64,000 nt of DNA, taken from positions 90,136 to 154,135 of the forward strand of contig JADJMS010000051.1 in assembly GCA_016709495.1 (NCBI GenBank), read 5' to 3'. Below, piece by piece: positions 36,941-46,927 of this stretch (within the stretch, counting starts at the first letter, position 1; every line of letters starts with the position of its first letter). The DNA is from Candidatus Dechloromonas phosphorivorans (GTDB lineage: Bacteria > Pseudomonadota > Gammaproteobacteria > Burkholderiales > Rhodocyclaceae). Below the pieces are notes generated by a model that was not told the DNA's origin, ran no database searches, and saw only the letters and a program-made list of their open reading frames with translations. Position numbers and translations under genes: made by a program.

Positions 36941-39244
36941 GATCGGGTTTCACGTGAAACGAAAATGGCCGAGAAAAGCAGCGCGAGGATAGCACCCGGT
37001 CCGACCGTTACACCCACGGCATGCAAGACCGGCACATTGGATAAAGCCAGGGTGCCAAAGCCAATCGCCGTCGTCAGATTGGCGACCAGCATTGAAGCCA
37101 GTGTTTCCGGATCAAGCTGATGCTGGCCCTCGGCGCGGTCGAAGAACAAGGCGTAATTGGAACCCACCGCAACGATCAACAACATCCCGACTAGATGCAG
37201 CAGATGCAGACGCTCGCCAAGCAGATGCAGGCCAGCGATCACGATCAGCACGGCGAGCACCAGCGGTAGCAGCACGGCTGCCAGACGGCGCGGTGAACGC
37301 AAGGTCACCGCCAGCAGGCCAACGATGGCGAGCAGGCCGGCCAGTGAAAGCAGCATGGCTTCGTGCAGGTAATCGTTATAGAGCTTGTTGAACTCCAGCT
37401 TCATGTCGATGAACAAGGCATCGGAACCAGCCAGCGCGCTACGCACTGCAGCAGCATCAATATCCTTTGCGCCTGGGCGCAAGGGCAGCAGCACACTCCA
37501 GCCCTTGGCCTGCGGCAGCAGCAAGGAATCAACGGCGAGCGCGAGACTGGTGCCATTCAAGTTTTCGCGCAGCAGATTCGGGGCCTGGCGGGCGTTGGCA
37601 ATCTCGTTGAGAAAAGGCGTGAGCTTATTGGCAGCAAGCGGTGAATCAAGCAAGGCGGCATCCAGTCTTTGGCGCAATTCATCAACTGCCGGCAAACTCG
37701 CCCGGCGCGCATTCTGGCTCGAAGTGCTGGGCAGGAAACGCGCCGGGCTGTCGTAACCGCCAATCTGGTTACTGGCAACCAGACGATCAAGTTGCTGTCC
37801 GACTTTTTCAGCCGCCAGTAATGCCGCTTCTTGATCTGCCGCATTGATCACCACCAGATAGCGGGAATCCGGTGCGCCAATGTCGGCGCGCAAAGCCATG
37901 TCGATTGCCTGATCAGCCTTGCTTACCGGGCTGAGCGCCGAAAGTTCGGGGTTCCACAGGCCGTCACGTTGCGCAAACAGCAGTGCAGCGGCGGCAAGCG
38001 CCAGGGCAGCAACCGGCCAGCGCAAGCCGTGCAAGGCATGAATGGTCTTTTCGAGCGCGCGACCAAGCGGCGTCAGATCACGCATTTTCGGGGCTGTTCC
38101 GCTGAGGCGCGGCAGGATAAATCGAGTAACCAGTGCCGCCGTCAGCACGCCGCTCAAGGCATACAAGCCAAGTTGTGAGAGGCCGGGGAAACCGGAAAAC
38201 AGCAGCGCGCCAAAGCCGAACACGGAAGTCATTACACCGAGCCGAATCGTCGGCCAGAAGCGTTCGCGCCAAACCTCGACCCCGCTGCGTCCGGATTGCA
38301 CGAAGTAATAGATCGAGTAATCGACCGCCTCGCCGATCAGCGCCGAACCAAAGCCGACGGTAATGCCAAACACCGTGCCATAAGCCAGACTGACGGCAAC
38401 CACGCCGGCCAGTGCGCCGGAAACCACCGGCAACATGCCCAGCGTCAGTAGCTTGAAAGAACGATAAACAAAGAGCAGCACGGCAATGATCGCCACGGTA
38501 CTGATCAGCGACAGGCGGCTGACTTCTTCCTTGAAGTGAATTTACAGCGAACAGACCGGGGCCGGAAATCTGGAGTTTGGCATCGGCAAATCCGGCCTCA
38601 GCAAAATGGCTGCGAATCGCATTGATCGCCTGTTCCTGCCCATCCGTATCTGAACCGAGTGCTTTGGTTTGCACCAGCAGCATGGCGCGCTCGCCATCAC
38701 GCGAGGCCCAGACACCTTCGCGGCTATTCGGCTGGGCACCGGCATTCAAGCCACTCAACAGTTCCAGCAACTCGCCGGTGGGATCACGGGTCAGTAAAGG
38801 TTTGAGCATCATGCCAGCCGGCGAAGCGAGCAGGTCTATGCTGTTAAAAATCGCGGCTTTAAGGCCGTCGACCGTAAACCTTTCGGCATTGATTGCCGAA
38901 CTCAGCAGGTAGCGATGTTTGAACAGGAAATCGCGATCCACCGTCTGACTTCCCGCCTCGCCATTTTGTACCGAAACAAAATCGGGCAATTTTTCCAGTC
39001 GACCACGCAAGGCTCGCGAAAGGGTGGCGCGTTGTTTTTCGTCGCCGCCTTCGATGGCGACCATCAGCAAGCGCGAAACGACGCCTTCCTTTAATTGATC
39101 GACCAAAACCTGCTGTTCCGCCGTCGGATGCGCCGGCAGGAAGAAGGACATATCAGCCGTAAACCGGCTATTCCAGACAATAGCAGCGCCGACCAGCATG
39201 GCCAGTAACCAGAGCAGGAAGGTACGGCCAGCCGTCAGTTTCAC
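36937..39244 (-). CDS. apeM: MMPL/RND-type exporter ApeM, one frame break
   Basis: About 768 residues after joining two frames near 38540 (end of block AKLQISGPGLFAVNS, resuming at KEEVSRLSLISTVAII). N-terminal TM, periplasmic domain to about residue 230, a cluster of five TMs, a second periplasmic domain and a second TM cluster: the RND-like MMPL plan. FGSALIGEAVDYSIYYF and VAVGSNYALFFDRAEG hold the conserved Asp of TM4 and TM10 type helices. Predicted to export the aryl polyene lipid with ApeL. Two repeat copies lie in the first half. Confidence 0.88.
36947..36960. promoter_or_regulatory. parS-like palindrome
   Basis: GTTTCACGTGAAAC, a perfect 14-base palindrome identical to the core of the general parS site bound by ParB. 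It lies in the last codons of the exporter gene, next to the hydrolase start. Confidence 0.75.
38846..38879 (-). repeat. Dispersed repeat, copy 6 (inside apeM)
   Basis: Minus strand: GTTTACGGTCGAC (one mismatch in the 12-base core), then GGCC, TTAAAGCC, GCG, ATTTTT. Read as F-T-V-D-G-L-K-A-A-I-F. Confidence 0.78.
38978..39010 (-). repeat. Degenerate dispersed repeat copy (inside apeM)
   Basis: Minus strand: TTGCGTGGTCGAC, then TGG, AAAAATT, GCCCG, ATTTT. The AT tracts and spacing match well; the core has three mismatches. Encodes RGRLEKLPDFV. Confidence 0.45.
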
Positions 39245-39804
39245 TTGGTTTCTAGCGGCTCAATGGTCATCAGCGAGCGGTCGCCATCCGCTTGCAGGTA
39301 TTCGATGCTGCGAATCTGGTTCTTGCTGCCACTGACCACAATGCGCAAAACCAGGGCGGCAATCTTTTGTTCGCTGGGTAGCAACGTGAGCACCCACTTG
39401 TCCGAAGTGCCAGACAAATAAAGGCCATAATTTTTCTCAAGCGCGGCACGGTTGCCAGTCAGGGTGCCGCGTATGCTGTCGATGAAAGCCAGCGCTTCAG
39501 GCTGATTGCTCAGGTTGATGCTGAGTTTTTGCTTATCACGTTCGATGCTGAGCATGTCCTTGTCGAGAATCAGGATTTCCGGCTTCGGCGTCAGTGTGCG
39601 TTTTTCAAGATAGCCGGGGGCGATGTAGGACATTTCACCGGTCGACACCACTGGCTTGTCAAGCAGGGATATGGTTTTCTTCTCAACAAATTTCGCTTTG
39701 CCGCCTTTGTGTTTAGCCAATTCATTCATCAACTGCCCGACATCGAAAGCGGCAAAGGCGGGCAGGGCGACAGTGAGCAAGAGGCCAGCAATCAGTCGTT
39801 TCAT
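39241..39804 (-). CDS. apeL: LolA-like outer-membrane carrier protein ApeL
   Basis: 187 residues with signal peptide MKRLIAGLLLTVALPAFA. The beta-rich mature part (AKFVEKKTISLLDKPVVSTGEMSYIAPGYLEKRTLTP) is LolA-like, of the type found in aryl polyene operons. Predicted periplasmic shuttle for the pigment lipid between ApeM and the outer membrane. Overlaps both neighbours by four bases. Confidence 0.88.
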   Translation of the reverse strand: MKRLIAGLLLTVALPAFAAFDVGQLMNELAKHKGGKAKFVEKKTISLLDKPVVSTGEMSYIAPGYLEKRTLTPKPEILILDKDMLSIERDKQKLSINLSNQPEALAFIDSIRGTLTGNRAALEKNYGLYLSGTSDKWVLTLLPSEQKIAALVLRIVVSGSKNQIRSIEYLQADGDRSLMTIEPLETK

Positions 39805-40708
39805 GATTTTTTCTGCCAGAAATCGAAAAAATTGAACCAGTTATAGGGCGCAAGCCGACAGAAATGGTTCAAACGCTCAACATAATGCTGCTGTGCCGCA
39901 GCAATTGCCGCATCGCGTTCTGCGCGTGACGTAATGGAAAAATCAGCTAGTTGCTCAAAATGAATCTGGTAGCGATTACCGCCCAGATAAAGGCCGGTCA
40001 TGAAAAACACCGGGCGGCGCAACATGGCCGCCATGCGGAAAGGGCCAAGCGGAAAGGAGCAGCCTCGCCAAGAAAATCATGGTCGACCGTCACGTCATTT
40101 CCCAAGGCGCGGTCCGCCAGCATGCCGACCAGGTAGCCTTGATCGAGCTTGTCACGTGCTTCAAGCATCGAATCCAGCTTGCCCAGCGCAATGATGTCTT
40201 CGGTTGCCGCCGGATTGATTGCCTCAAGTGCTGAATTGATCTTGCGGGCATTTTCCTCATACATCAGCATGGCGATTTTCAGGCCGGCCTTGCCGCGCCC
40301 GGCTGCACGCAGCACTTCAAAGCTGCCCAGATGGGCGCCGATGAGCAGGACGCCGGGCTGTTGATCGAGTGAAGCGTGCAAGGCTTCAGCACCAAAGATT
40401 TCAATATCAAAGAGATCGAATCGATCATTTAGCAGGTAAATCCGGTCGTGCACCGTGCTGGAAAAGTACAACACGTGGCGAAAGCCATCCGACCATTCCG
40501 CCCAGCGACCCAGCGCACGATGCAGATATTTGCGACTGGCACGCCGTGCCTTGGGTGAAAACAGGACAAAGTAAAGCGCAATGCCGAACAGGACGATACG
40601 GCTGATGCCGCGACCCAGGGTCAGCGAAATCCAGACCATCAATTTGAGAATGGCGTTATTGCTGCGCTCTGCCTGACGCAACCAACTGGGCGGTGCAGAT
40701 TGGCTCAT
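39801..40708 (-). CDS. LpxL/HtrB-like acyltransferase (ApeJ C-terminal type), one frame break
   Basis: About 302 residues after a shift near 40045 (HDFLGEAAPF joined to MAAMLRRPVFFMTGLYLGG). N-terminal hydrophobic segment LGRGISRIVLFGIALYFVLFS. The acyltransferase core has GVLLIGAHLGSFEVLR and the C-terminal APYNWFNFFDFW, typical of lipid A acyltransferase relatives. In E. coli ApeJ this activity is fused to a GT2 domain; here the domain stands alone and a free GT2 gene lies at 62.6 kb. Probably transfers the polyene acyl chain to a lipid carrier. Confidence 0.85.
40067..40093 (-). repeat. Degenerate dispersed repeat copy (inside the acyltransferase gene)
   Basis: Minus strand: GTGACGGTCGAC (one mismatch), then CATG, ATTTT, CTTGGC. 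Only one AT tract. Read as V-T-V-D, like the clear copies. Confidence 0.4.
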
Positions 40709-41013
40709 GCGGTGGCTGGTGGTGTCAGGCTACCGGACGCTACCGTGCGCCCCGCAGCTAGCGCAACAAAAGAGACGGCCCCGCTTGGCTTTTGATTCAA
40801 AGCGTAAGTAAGCACCTCTCCCGGCAGAACAGGGCTGAGGAATTTTGCATTGCCGACCTGCCAATTCAGCGCCGGAATCGCGAGAAATTTTTCGGCAAAC
40901 AAAATCGCCTGATCGAGCAAAACCACACCGGGCACAATCGGGTTTCCAGGAAAATGGCCGGCAAATGCCGGGTGATTCGCTGGAACCTGCCAGATGAACT
41001 CAGCGCTCGACAT
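40705..41013 (-). CDS. apeI: Hotdog thioester dehydratase ApeI
   Basis: 102 residues, FabA/FabZ-like. HPAFAGHFPGNPIVPGVVLLDQAI holds the catalytic His and the central helix. Second dehydratase of the cluster, with ApeP. Overlaps the AMP ligase gene by 14 bases and the acyltransferase gene by four. Confidence 0.9.
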   Translation of the reverse strand: MSSAEFIWQVPANHPAFAGHFPGNPIVPGVVLLDQAILFAEKFLAIPALNWQVGNAKFLSPVLPGEVLTYALNQKPSGAVSFVALAAGRTVASGSLTPPATA

Positions 41014-42344
41014 GCGCTACCTTCTCGGCAAAAAGAACCTGCAAATGATTGCGTGGCAGTTTGCCGGTTGCATTCCGCGGCAATTGGTCAAGCAAGACCA
41101 GCGGGCGCGGCAGGAAGATCGAGTCGATGCGCGGTCGTAGTTCAGCCAGCAATTGCCGGCTGTTCATACCGGGTGCAACGACAAAGGCACAAAGACGGGT
41201 AATCCCATCCACCGCTTCGCTATCCGGCAGGAAAAAGGCCGCGTCGATCACACCGGGAATGGCAGCAATCTGATGATTCAGATAGGCCAATGAAGTCCGT
41301 TTGCCAGCAATGTTGATCAGGTCGGCATGGCGCCCATGCAGCAGAAAACGCCCATCCGGCAGGATTTCAATCACGTCGGACAATGGTACATGGCCTTCAA
41401 CATGGCCACCGCAGGCAATGGTTTGCTCATCAGCCTGCTCAAGACGCACGCCGGGCAACAGTTCCCAGGCTAAATCAGCCGTCGTCCGACGGCTAGCCAG
41501 CTGACCACTTTCCGTCGAACCGTAGATCTCGAAAAGAGGGGCCTTTGCAGCAAGTTTCCGCAGCGTCGGCCAATTGTTGGGAAAGCGGCGCTGTCGCCGA
41601 AAGCAGCATGTCGATGGCTGGCAAATCGAGCCCTGCAGCAATCAATGCAGACAAATGGAAAGGCGTACTGACCAGCAGGCGCGGCGGTGGCACCGCATTG
41701 AGCGCGCTGACAATATCCTGCGGATAAAACGGTTTACCTGACCAGAAAGGCGAATTGCCATGCAGGGCGAGCAACACCGTCGACTCGAATCCGTAGCTAT
41801 GTTGCGCCGGCACGGTGCCAACAATACTGTGCGGTTGCTCAAGCAAACCAAGGCGCTGTGCTTCGGCACGCCCGTTAAGAACCAGCAGCCCCCAGGTTTT
41901 TACATGGGCAACCGGGGTGCCGGTCGAGCCGGAGGTAAATAGCTGAACTGCCTCAAAGTCAGCAGGAATCGTTGGAATTTTTGCGACTTTTTCGGTGTTG
42001 ACCGAAACCACTTCTGGAAAATCAAGGCGTGGTAAATCAAGATTGTCAAAATCACTGTCACACAGGCAATAGACATCCGGACAGGCTGTTTTTATCTGAC
42101 GTAATGTTTCAGACGATTGCGAAGCAGGCTGCAGGCTGGTTTTTCCACTCAGCAATCCGGCAGCAAGACCAACTGTGAAACGATAGCGATCCTGACAAAC
42201 ATTAAGCTGATGCCGACCTGCGGGTAGTATGGCGGCCAGTGCTTCAACATCCGCCAGAAAATCACGCACTCGCACCATACCGCTTGGGCAAAAAGCAAAA
42301 ATATCGTCGAGGCTGGTGTGGCCGAGTAGCGGAATAAGGTTCAT
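41000..42344 (-). CDS. apeH: Aryl-starter AMP ligase ApeH, one frame break
   Basis: ANL-family adenylating enzyme, about 447 residues after joining two frames near 41570. P-loop LFTSGSTGTP, then the acyl-adenylate motif IYGSTESGQLASRR, hinge LHGRHADLINIAG and catalytic Lys in NATGKLPRN. Expected to activate an aryl carboxylic acid and load it on an ApeE/ApeF carrier. No gene for making the aryl acid (chorismatase or ammonia lyase) is present in the window. A repeat copy lies inside at 41974-42008. Confidence 0.9.
41974..42008 (-). repeat. Dispersed repeat, copy 7 (inside apeH)
   Basis: Minus strand: GTTTCGGTCAAC (one mismatch), then ACCG, AAAAAGT, CGC, AAAAATT. Both AT tracts clean. Read as V-S-V-N-T-E-K-V-A-K-I. 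Confidence 0.78.
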
Positions 42345-43003
42345 CGGTGTTCAGTACGACGGCGGGTCGAAAGACGATAACCGCGGATCGTATCTGCCAT
42401 GCTTGATTGATCTTCCGGTGGCAAGACGCGCAGACGGACAATATGCTCAACCGCAAACATTAGAATGATCAGCAGAATACTGAGCAAATTGGCAAAAGCC
42501 GACCAAATGGCCGCCGGAGCAAAGAAAAACAGCAATGCCGAAACGCTCGACATGACGAAGAAAAAGCAGGTCCAGGCGACAGTCACAGAGCGCGTGTAAC
42601 GTTCCTTGGCGGGAGAAATCTTTCCGTTGTGCGCAAGCAAAGCGAAATGGGTGACCAAGGACTGACGCCCACTTAACAAAGTGCGCCCAAAAAGGATGCC
42701 GAGCGCCAGATTGGTACCGAAATGTTGAATGAAGTAAAGCAGGGCAACATTCTGGCGCAAAGTCGGCCAAATCCAGGCAACCAGACCAAGTACCCCCAAC
42801 CCGCCCACAATCATCCACAGTGGATTGCTCACCCGCCAAAGCAGGATAATCACAATCGCTACCAAAGGTGCACAGGCTAAAGCGGCCGCAAAATCAGAAG
42901 TGCCATCACCGGCGCTGCCAAAATGGGCCAGCGCGGCCCAGGCAAGCACCAGCACCCCGACGGCGAGTCCGCGCAGAATGGCGGCCGGGGTCAGTCCGGT
43001 CAT
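42341..43003 (-). CDS. apeG: COG4648-type inner-membrane protein ApeG
   Basis: 220 residues with about six hydrophobic segments; the block LYFIQHFGTNLALGILFGRTLL and the charged C-terminus RGYRLSTRRR are of the membrane protein found next to the carrier and ligase genes in aryl polyene clusters. Function not known. Overlaps apeF and apeH by four bases each. Confidence 0.85.
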   Translation of the reverse strand: MTGLTPAAILRGLAVGVLVLAWAALAHFGSAGDGTSDFAAALACAPLVAIVIILLWRVSNPLWMIVGGLGVLGLVAWIWPTLRQNVALLYFIQHFGTNLALGILFGRTLLSGRQSLVTHFALLAHNGKISPAKERYTRSVTVAWTCFFFVMSSVSALLFFFAPAAIWSAFANLLSILLIILMFAVEHIVRLRVLPPEDQSSMADTIRGYRLSTRRRTEHR

Positions 43004-43284
43004 TTTGTCCGTGACGAAGCGATATGGGCAGCCAAAGTGCGCAAGGAAGAAAAAATACGGGTGTTATCTTCGTTGTCTGAACGTAACTGGAAGCCGTAAC
43101 GCTTGGAAATGACCAGCGCCAATTCAAGAATATCGATTGAATCGAGGCCAAGTCCTTCACCAAACAAGGGAGCATCAGGCTCGATTTCTTCCGTAGTCAT
43201 TTCGAGATTGAGTGCCGAAATAATCAATTCAGCAACTTCCGGCAATAAAGTCTCAATGACTTCCGGTGAAATAGCATCAGACAT
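43000..43284 (-). CDS. apeF: Acyl carrier protein ApeF
   Basis: 94 residues. Phosphopantetheine site in GLGLDSIDILELAL. Acidic N-terminal region and helical plan are as expected. One of two carriers that carry the growing polyene. Lies 18 bases after the ketosynthase gene. Confidence 0.92.
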   Translation of the reverse strand: MSDAISPEVIETLLPEVAELIISALNLEMTTEEIEPDAPLFGEGLGLDSIDILELALVISKRYGFQLRSDNEDNTRIFSSLRTLAAHIASSRTK

Positions 43285-43302
43285 GACTAGATTTCCGTAG
43301 AT

Positions 43303-44553
43303 TTAACGAGCGACAGCACGGAATGCGAGTACCGCATTACTGCCGCCAAAAGCAAAGGAATTAGAAAGCGCGGCACGCACCGGCACATCTCGCCGTGCGC
43401 TGGTCACATGATCAACACCAAGACAAGCAGGTTCGATTTCCTGCAAATGTGCCGTCGGTGGAATCGACTGTTCGCGCAAAGCCATGACCGTCACAATGGC
43501 CTCAATGGCACCCGCAGCACCTAACAGGTGACCATGCATCGACTTGGTCGCACTGACAGCCAATCGGCCGGCTTGCTCACCAAAGACCAGTTTAAGTGCA
43601 GCAACTTCAACCGGATCACCTTCGGCAGTGGCCGTTCCATGGGCGTTGACGTAATCAACGTCAGCGATGCACAGGCCACCGTCAGCCAAGGCAGCATTCA
43701 ATGCGCGCTCCTGCCCGGTCGCTTCCGGGCGCACCAGATGGCTGTGATCACAACTAGTACCGTAGCCAACCATTTCAGCGAGGATTGTTGCTCCACGAGC
43801 AAGGGCATGGTCCCAATCTTCGAGCACCAGGGCAGCACCACCTTCACCGAGAACTAACCCATTACGATCTGCACTGAACGGGCGGCAGGCTTGTGGCGAG
43901 GTCGTTTCATCGCCCGTCGCCATGACCCGCAAGGCCTCCCAGGCGCGCGCCACACCATAAGCCTGCGGCGCATCGGAACCGCCGGTCAGCATTACCGGTG
44001 CTTCGCCGCTACGTACACGACGGAATGCTTCACCAATTGCAATCGCCGATGATGCACAGGCCACCGTATGGCTCATGCTGACGCCACCGAGACCGAGCTG
44101 AATCGAAATGTGGGCATTGGCAGCGTTGTTCATGCCAAGAATGACGGACAGCGGCGAAACCCGTTCGCGACCTTTTTGCCAAAGTTCGCGATAACCTTTT
44201 TCATACGCCAAGGTACCACCAAGTGCTGTACCCCAGGCAACACCCCAATTTTCACGGTTTTCTGCCGGTTGACCGCGAGTCAATCCGGCATCAGCCCAGG
44301 CAGCAAAAGCGGCAGCCGTACCCAATTGGGCAAAGCGGTCCATCGTGCTGGCCAGCGGCCGACCAAGAACGCCATCGACATCAAAGTTCGGGCTGCTGAC
44401 AAAGGGAATGGTCAGTGGACGGGGAATGTCGTCAGTACGCAGAAAGTGGACAGCCGATTCACCGGCCAGCAGGCGCGCAAAAAAATCCGGCAGATCGCCA
44501 CCATAGGGACTGATCAAGCCCAGCCCGGTAATCGCAACCCGCCGCTGGCTCAT
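43303..44553 (-). CDS. FabF-like beta-ketoacyl synthase of the aryl polyene cluster (second ketosynthase)
   Basis: 416 residues. Catalytic Cys in TVACASSAIAIGEA, His residues in NAHGTATAEGDPVE and KSMHGHLLGAAG. N-terminus RRVAITGLGLISPYGGD is typical FabF. With the ketosynthase/chain-length-factor pair downstream it would carry out early elongation (role inferred). Sits between the two carrier genes, unlike the E. coli order. Confidence 0.92.
   Translation of the reverse strand: MSQRRVAITGLGLISPYGGDLPDFFARLLAGESAVHFLRTDDIPRPLTIPFVSSPNFDVDGVLGRPLASTMDRFAQLGTAAAFAAWADAGLTRGQPAENRENWGVAWGTALGGTLAYEKGYRELWQKGRERVSPLSVILGMNNAANAHISIQLGLGGVSMSHTVACASSAIAIGEAFRRVRSGEAPVMLTGGSDAPQAYGVARAWEALRVMATGDETTSPQACRPFSADRNGLVLGEGGAALVLEDWDHALARGATILAEMVGYGTSCDHSHLVRPEATGQERALNAALADGGLCIADVDYVNAHGTATAEGDPVEVAALKLVFGEQAGRLAVSATKSMHGHLLGAAGAIEAIVTVMALREQSIPPTAHLQEIEPACLGVDHVTSARRDVPVRAALSNSFAFGGSNAVLAFRAVAR
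44247..44279 (-). repeat. Degenerate dispersed repeat copy (inside the second ketosynthase gene)
   Basis: Minus strand: CTCGCGGTCAAC, then CGGC, AGAAAAC, CGTG, AAAATT. AT-tract spacing matches; the core has mismatches at its 5' end. Encodes TRGQPAENREN. Confidence 0.4.
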
Positions 44554-44556
44554 GGC

Positions 44557-44793
44557 TCAGCTTTGTTCGCTGCGTAACTGATCCATCAGCGCCACCATCT
44601 CGCCAACGGTTTGGGGGCTTTTCAGATCTTTGGAGAGCGTGATGCCGAAACGATCCTCGAATTCAAACATCAACTCAAGCATCATCAACGAATCCACGCC
44701 CAAAGTATCGAGCTGTGCGTCGGAAACGACCAAGTCTGGCGCAACGCCAAGACGGTCCTGGAGAAATTCTCGAATAAGGCCAAGTGATTCCAT
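44557..44793 (-). CDS. apeE: Acyl carrier protein ApeE, first gene of the aryl polyene operon
   Basis: 78 residues from ATG 44793 (a GTG at 44802 is possible; neither has a clear ribosome-binding site). Phosphopantetheine Ser in LDTLGVDSLMMLELMFEFE. First gene of the operon. The gap to dsbD upstream is only 53 bases, so the operon may read through from cutA-dsbD. Confidence 0.9.
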   Translation of the reverse strand: MESLGLIREFLQDRLGVAPDLVVSDAQLDTLGVDSLMMLELMFEFEDRFGITLSKDLKSPQTVGEMVALMDQLRSEQS

Positions 44794-44846
44794 AGTGCGC
44801 ACTATTTTAGCCCAAGCCCTTATTTTTACAAAAGTTAGTGCGTGAT

Positions 44847-46601
44847 TTACTGGGTTTTATTCAGGGTTTGAATGAAATCAGCGGCAGGCATGAAGCCTAC
44901 AACCCGAACTGCCTTGTTTTCCTTACCGTATTTGTCAAAAAACAAGATTCCTGGCGGCCCAAACAGACCAAAACGCGCCAATAATGCCTTGTCATTCGCA
45001 CTATTCGCCGTGACATCGGCTTTTAAAAGCTTGAAACCAGCCAGTTTGGCCTGAACTGCCGGGTCTGAAAAGGTAAACCGCTCCATTTCCTTGCAGGAAA
45101 CACACCAATCCGCGTAAAAATCGAGCATAACCGGCTGACCGGCAGCCATCACTTTAGCCTCGAGATCGCTCAGCGATACCACCGGCTCGAACGGAAGCTT
45201 CTTGTTTTCTGCCGCCATTGCCTGACCACGCAACCCGGCCAACGGCTGCAGTGGATCACGACTACCGGCCAGCGCACCAATCAGCAGCGCGGCGCCGGTC
45301 AACAACATGACAATACCGATGCCTTTCCAGAAACGCTGCCAGCCTCTTGCATTCGAGGGCAGCGGATCAAGCGCATGTAGGTAGATCGCTGGAATGATCA
45401 GCAATGCCGCCCAGGCCAACATCTGCACCACCGCCGGAATCACTGGCGAAACCAGCCAGACTGCAGTCGCCAGCAACAACACGCCAAAACCCTTTTTCAC
45501 CGCTTCCATCCAGGCACCCGCGCGTGGCAGCAGCGTACCAGCGGAAAGGCCGACAATCAGCAGCGGAACACCCATACCCAAGGCCATAACAAACAAGGCC
45601 GTACCGCCTAGAACCGCATCGCCGGTCTGGCCGATATAGAGCAATGCTCCGGCCAACGGCGCCGCAACGCAGGGGCCGACGATCAGGGCCGAGAGGGCAC
45701 CCATGGCGAAGACGCCAATGCCGCGCCCACCCTGCAGGTGGCCGGACTCTTCAGACAACTTGCTTTGCAGCGAAGTCGGCAACTGCAATTCGTAAAAACC
45801 GAACATCGAAAACGACAGCACGACAAAAACCAGCGCAAATGCACCTAGTACCCACGGGCTTTGCAGAGCAGCAGAAAGTAGGGTGCCGGTCATGCCGGCA
45901 GCGACACCGGCAGCGGCATAAGTCACCGCCATGCCCAGCACGTAAGCCAGCGACAAGGCAAAGCCGCGACCACGCGAAATTTTGTGACCCTGACCAGCAA
46001 TGATGCCGGAAAGGATGGGAATCATCGGGAAAACGCAGGGTGTCAGCGACAAACCAAGGCCAGCGATGAAGAAAAAGGCTAGATTGCCCCAGAAACCGGC
46101 GTTTTTGAGCGCACCTGCAATTTTTCCGCTTTCATCACCGTCGACACTGACATTTGTCGAAGCCGCCGCCGGCATACTCGCCGGATCGGGCAAATCAAGA
46201 CTGAGCGGCTGGCTCTGCGGCGGGTAACACACACCGGCATCGGCACAACCCTGCGAGGTCACATTGAGATTAAGTTGCAAGGGGCCGGAAGCCTTACGCG
46301 CCACCGGCAAGCGGATCACGACCGTTTTGTAATAAACCTCAACCTTGCCAAAATTATCGTCATCCTTTTCTTTGCCTTTGGGTATCTGAGCAACGCCCAA
46401 GCCAGCCGCTTCACCTTCAAGCGCAAACTTGAACTTGTCGCGGTACAGGTAATAGCCTTTGGCGATGTCGTAGCTGACTTCTATCGTCTGCCCATCCAGC
46501 GCACGCGCCGAGGGCTTGAACGCAACCATGGGATCAAGAAAATCCTCGGCATGCGCCAACGAAACCAACAAAGTGAGAAGAAAAAACAAACTGCGCATCA
46601 T
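44847..46601 (-). CDS. dsbD: Thiol:disulfide interchange protein DsbD
   Basis: 584 residues. Signal peptide to about AHA, an N-terminal beta domain with Cys pair (SQGCADAGVCYPP), eight TM segments with Cys in SLTPCVFPMIPI and VGPCVAAPL, and a C-terminal thioredoxin domain with DWCVSCKEME. Moves reducing power to the periplasm. Overlaps the cutA stop (ATGA). Confidence 0.96.
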   Translation of the reverse strand: MMRSLFFLLTLLVSLAHAEDFLDPMVAFKPSARALDGQTIEVSYDIAKGYYLYRDKFKFALEGEAAGLGVAQIPKGKEKDDDNFGKVEVYYKTVVIRLPVARKASGPLQLNLNVTSQGCADAGVCYPPQSQPLSLDLPDPASMPAAASTNVSVDGDESGKIAGALKNAGFWGNLAFFFIAGLGLSLTPCVFPMIPILSGIIAGQGHKISRGRGFALSLAYVLGMAVTYAAAGVAAGMTGTLLSAALQSPWVLGAFALVFVVLSFSMFGFYELQLPTSLQSKLSEESGHLQGGRGIGVFAMGALSALIVGPCVAAPLAGALLYIGQTGDAVLGGTALFVMALGMGVPLLIVGLSAGTLLPRAGAWMEAVKKGFGVLLLATAVWLVSPVIPAVVQMLAWAALLIIPAIYLHALDPLPSNARGWQRFWKGIGIVMLLTGAALLIGALAGSRDPLQPLAGLRGQAMAAENKKLPFEPVVSLSDLEAKVMAAGQPVMLDFYADWCVSCKEMERFTFSDPAVQAKLAGFKLLKADVTANSANDKALLARFGLFGPPGILFFDKYGKENKAVRVVGFMPAADFIQTLNKTQ

Positions 46602-46918
46602 GATTGGACTGTTTCCGCTGCGACCCAGTTCAAGTAAGCCGGCAAACCGGCTTGAATAGGCAGAGCAATAATTTCCGGCACATCGTAGGGGTGGCGTTCG
46701 CGGATAGCGGCTTCAAGCGCCGGGTAATTAGTTACGGTCGACTTGATAAACAGCGGAATTTCTGTGGCCGACTCGACAACGCCCTGCCAGCGATAAATCG
46801 ACTGCACGCGCGGCAAAATATTGACGCAGGCCGCCAGTTTGGACTCAACCAGCGCCAGTGCGATGGCATTCGCACTTTCTTCGTCGGGGCAGTTGGTCAG
46901 AATCAGCAGGGTTTCCAT
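46598..46918 (-). CDS. cutA: CutA1 divalent-cation tolerance protein
   Basis: 106 residues, CutA1 family trimer. LILTNCPDEESANAIALALVESKLAACVNILP and YRWQGVVESATEIPLFIKST, then HPYDVPEIIALPI, are the family signature. Followed directly by dsbD, a common arrangement (cutA-dsbD). An exact 12-base repeat core lies at 46731-46742. Confidence 0.95.
   Translation of the reverse strand: METLLILTNCPDEESANAIALALVESKLAACVNILPRVQSIYRWQGVVESATEIPLFIKSTVTNYPALEAAIRERHPYDVPEIIALPIQAGLPAYLNWVAAETVQS
46731..46742 (+). repeat. Exact core of the dispersed repeat without AT tracts (inside cutA)
   Basis: GTTACGGTCGAC, identical to the core of the full repeats, encoding KSTVTN on the minus strand. No clear AT tracts follow, so it may be a core-only copy or coincidence. 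Confidence 0.4.
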
Positions 46919-46927
46919 CGCGTAATT

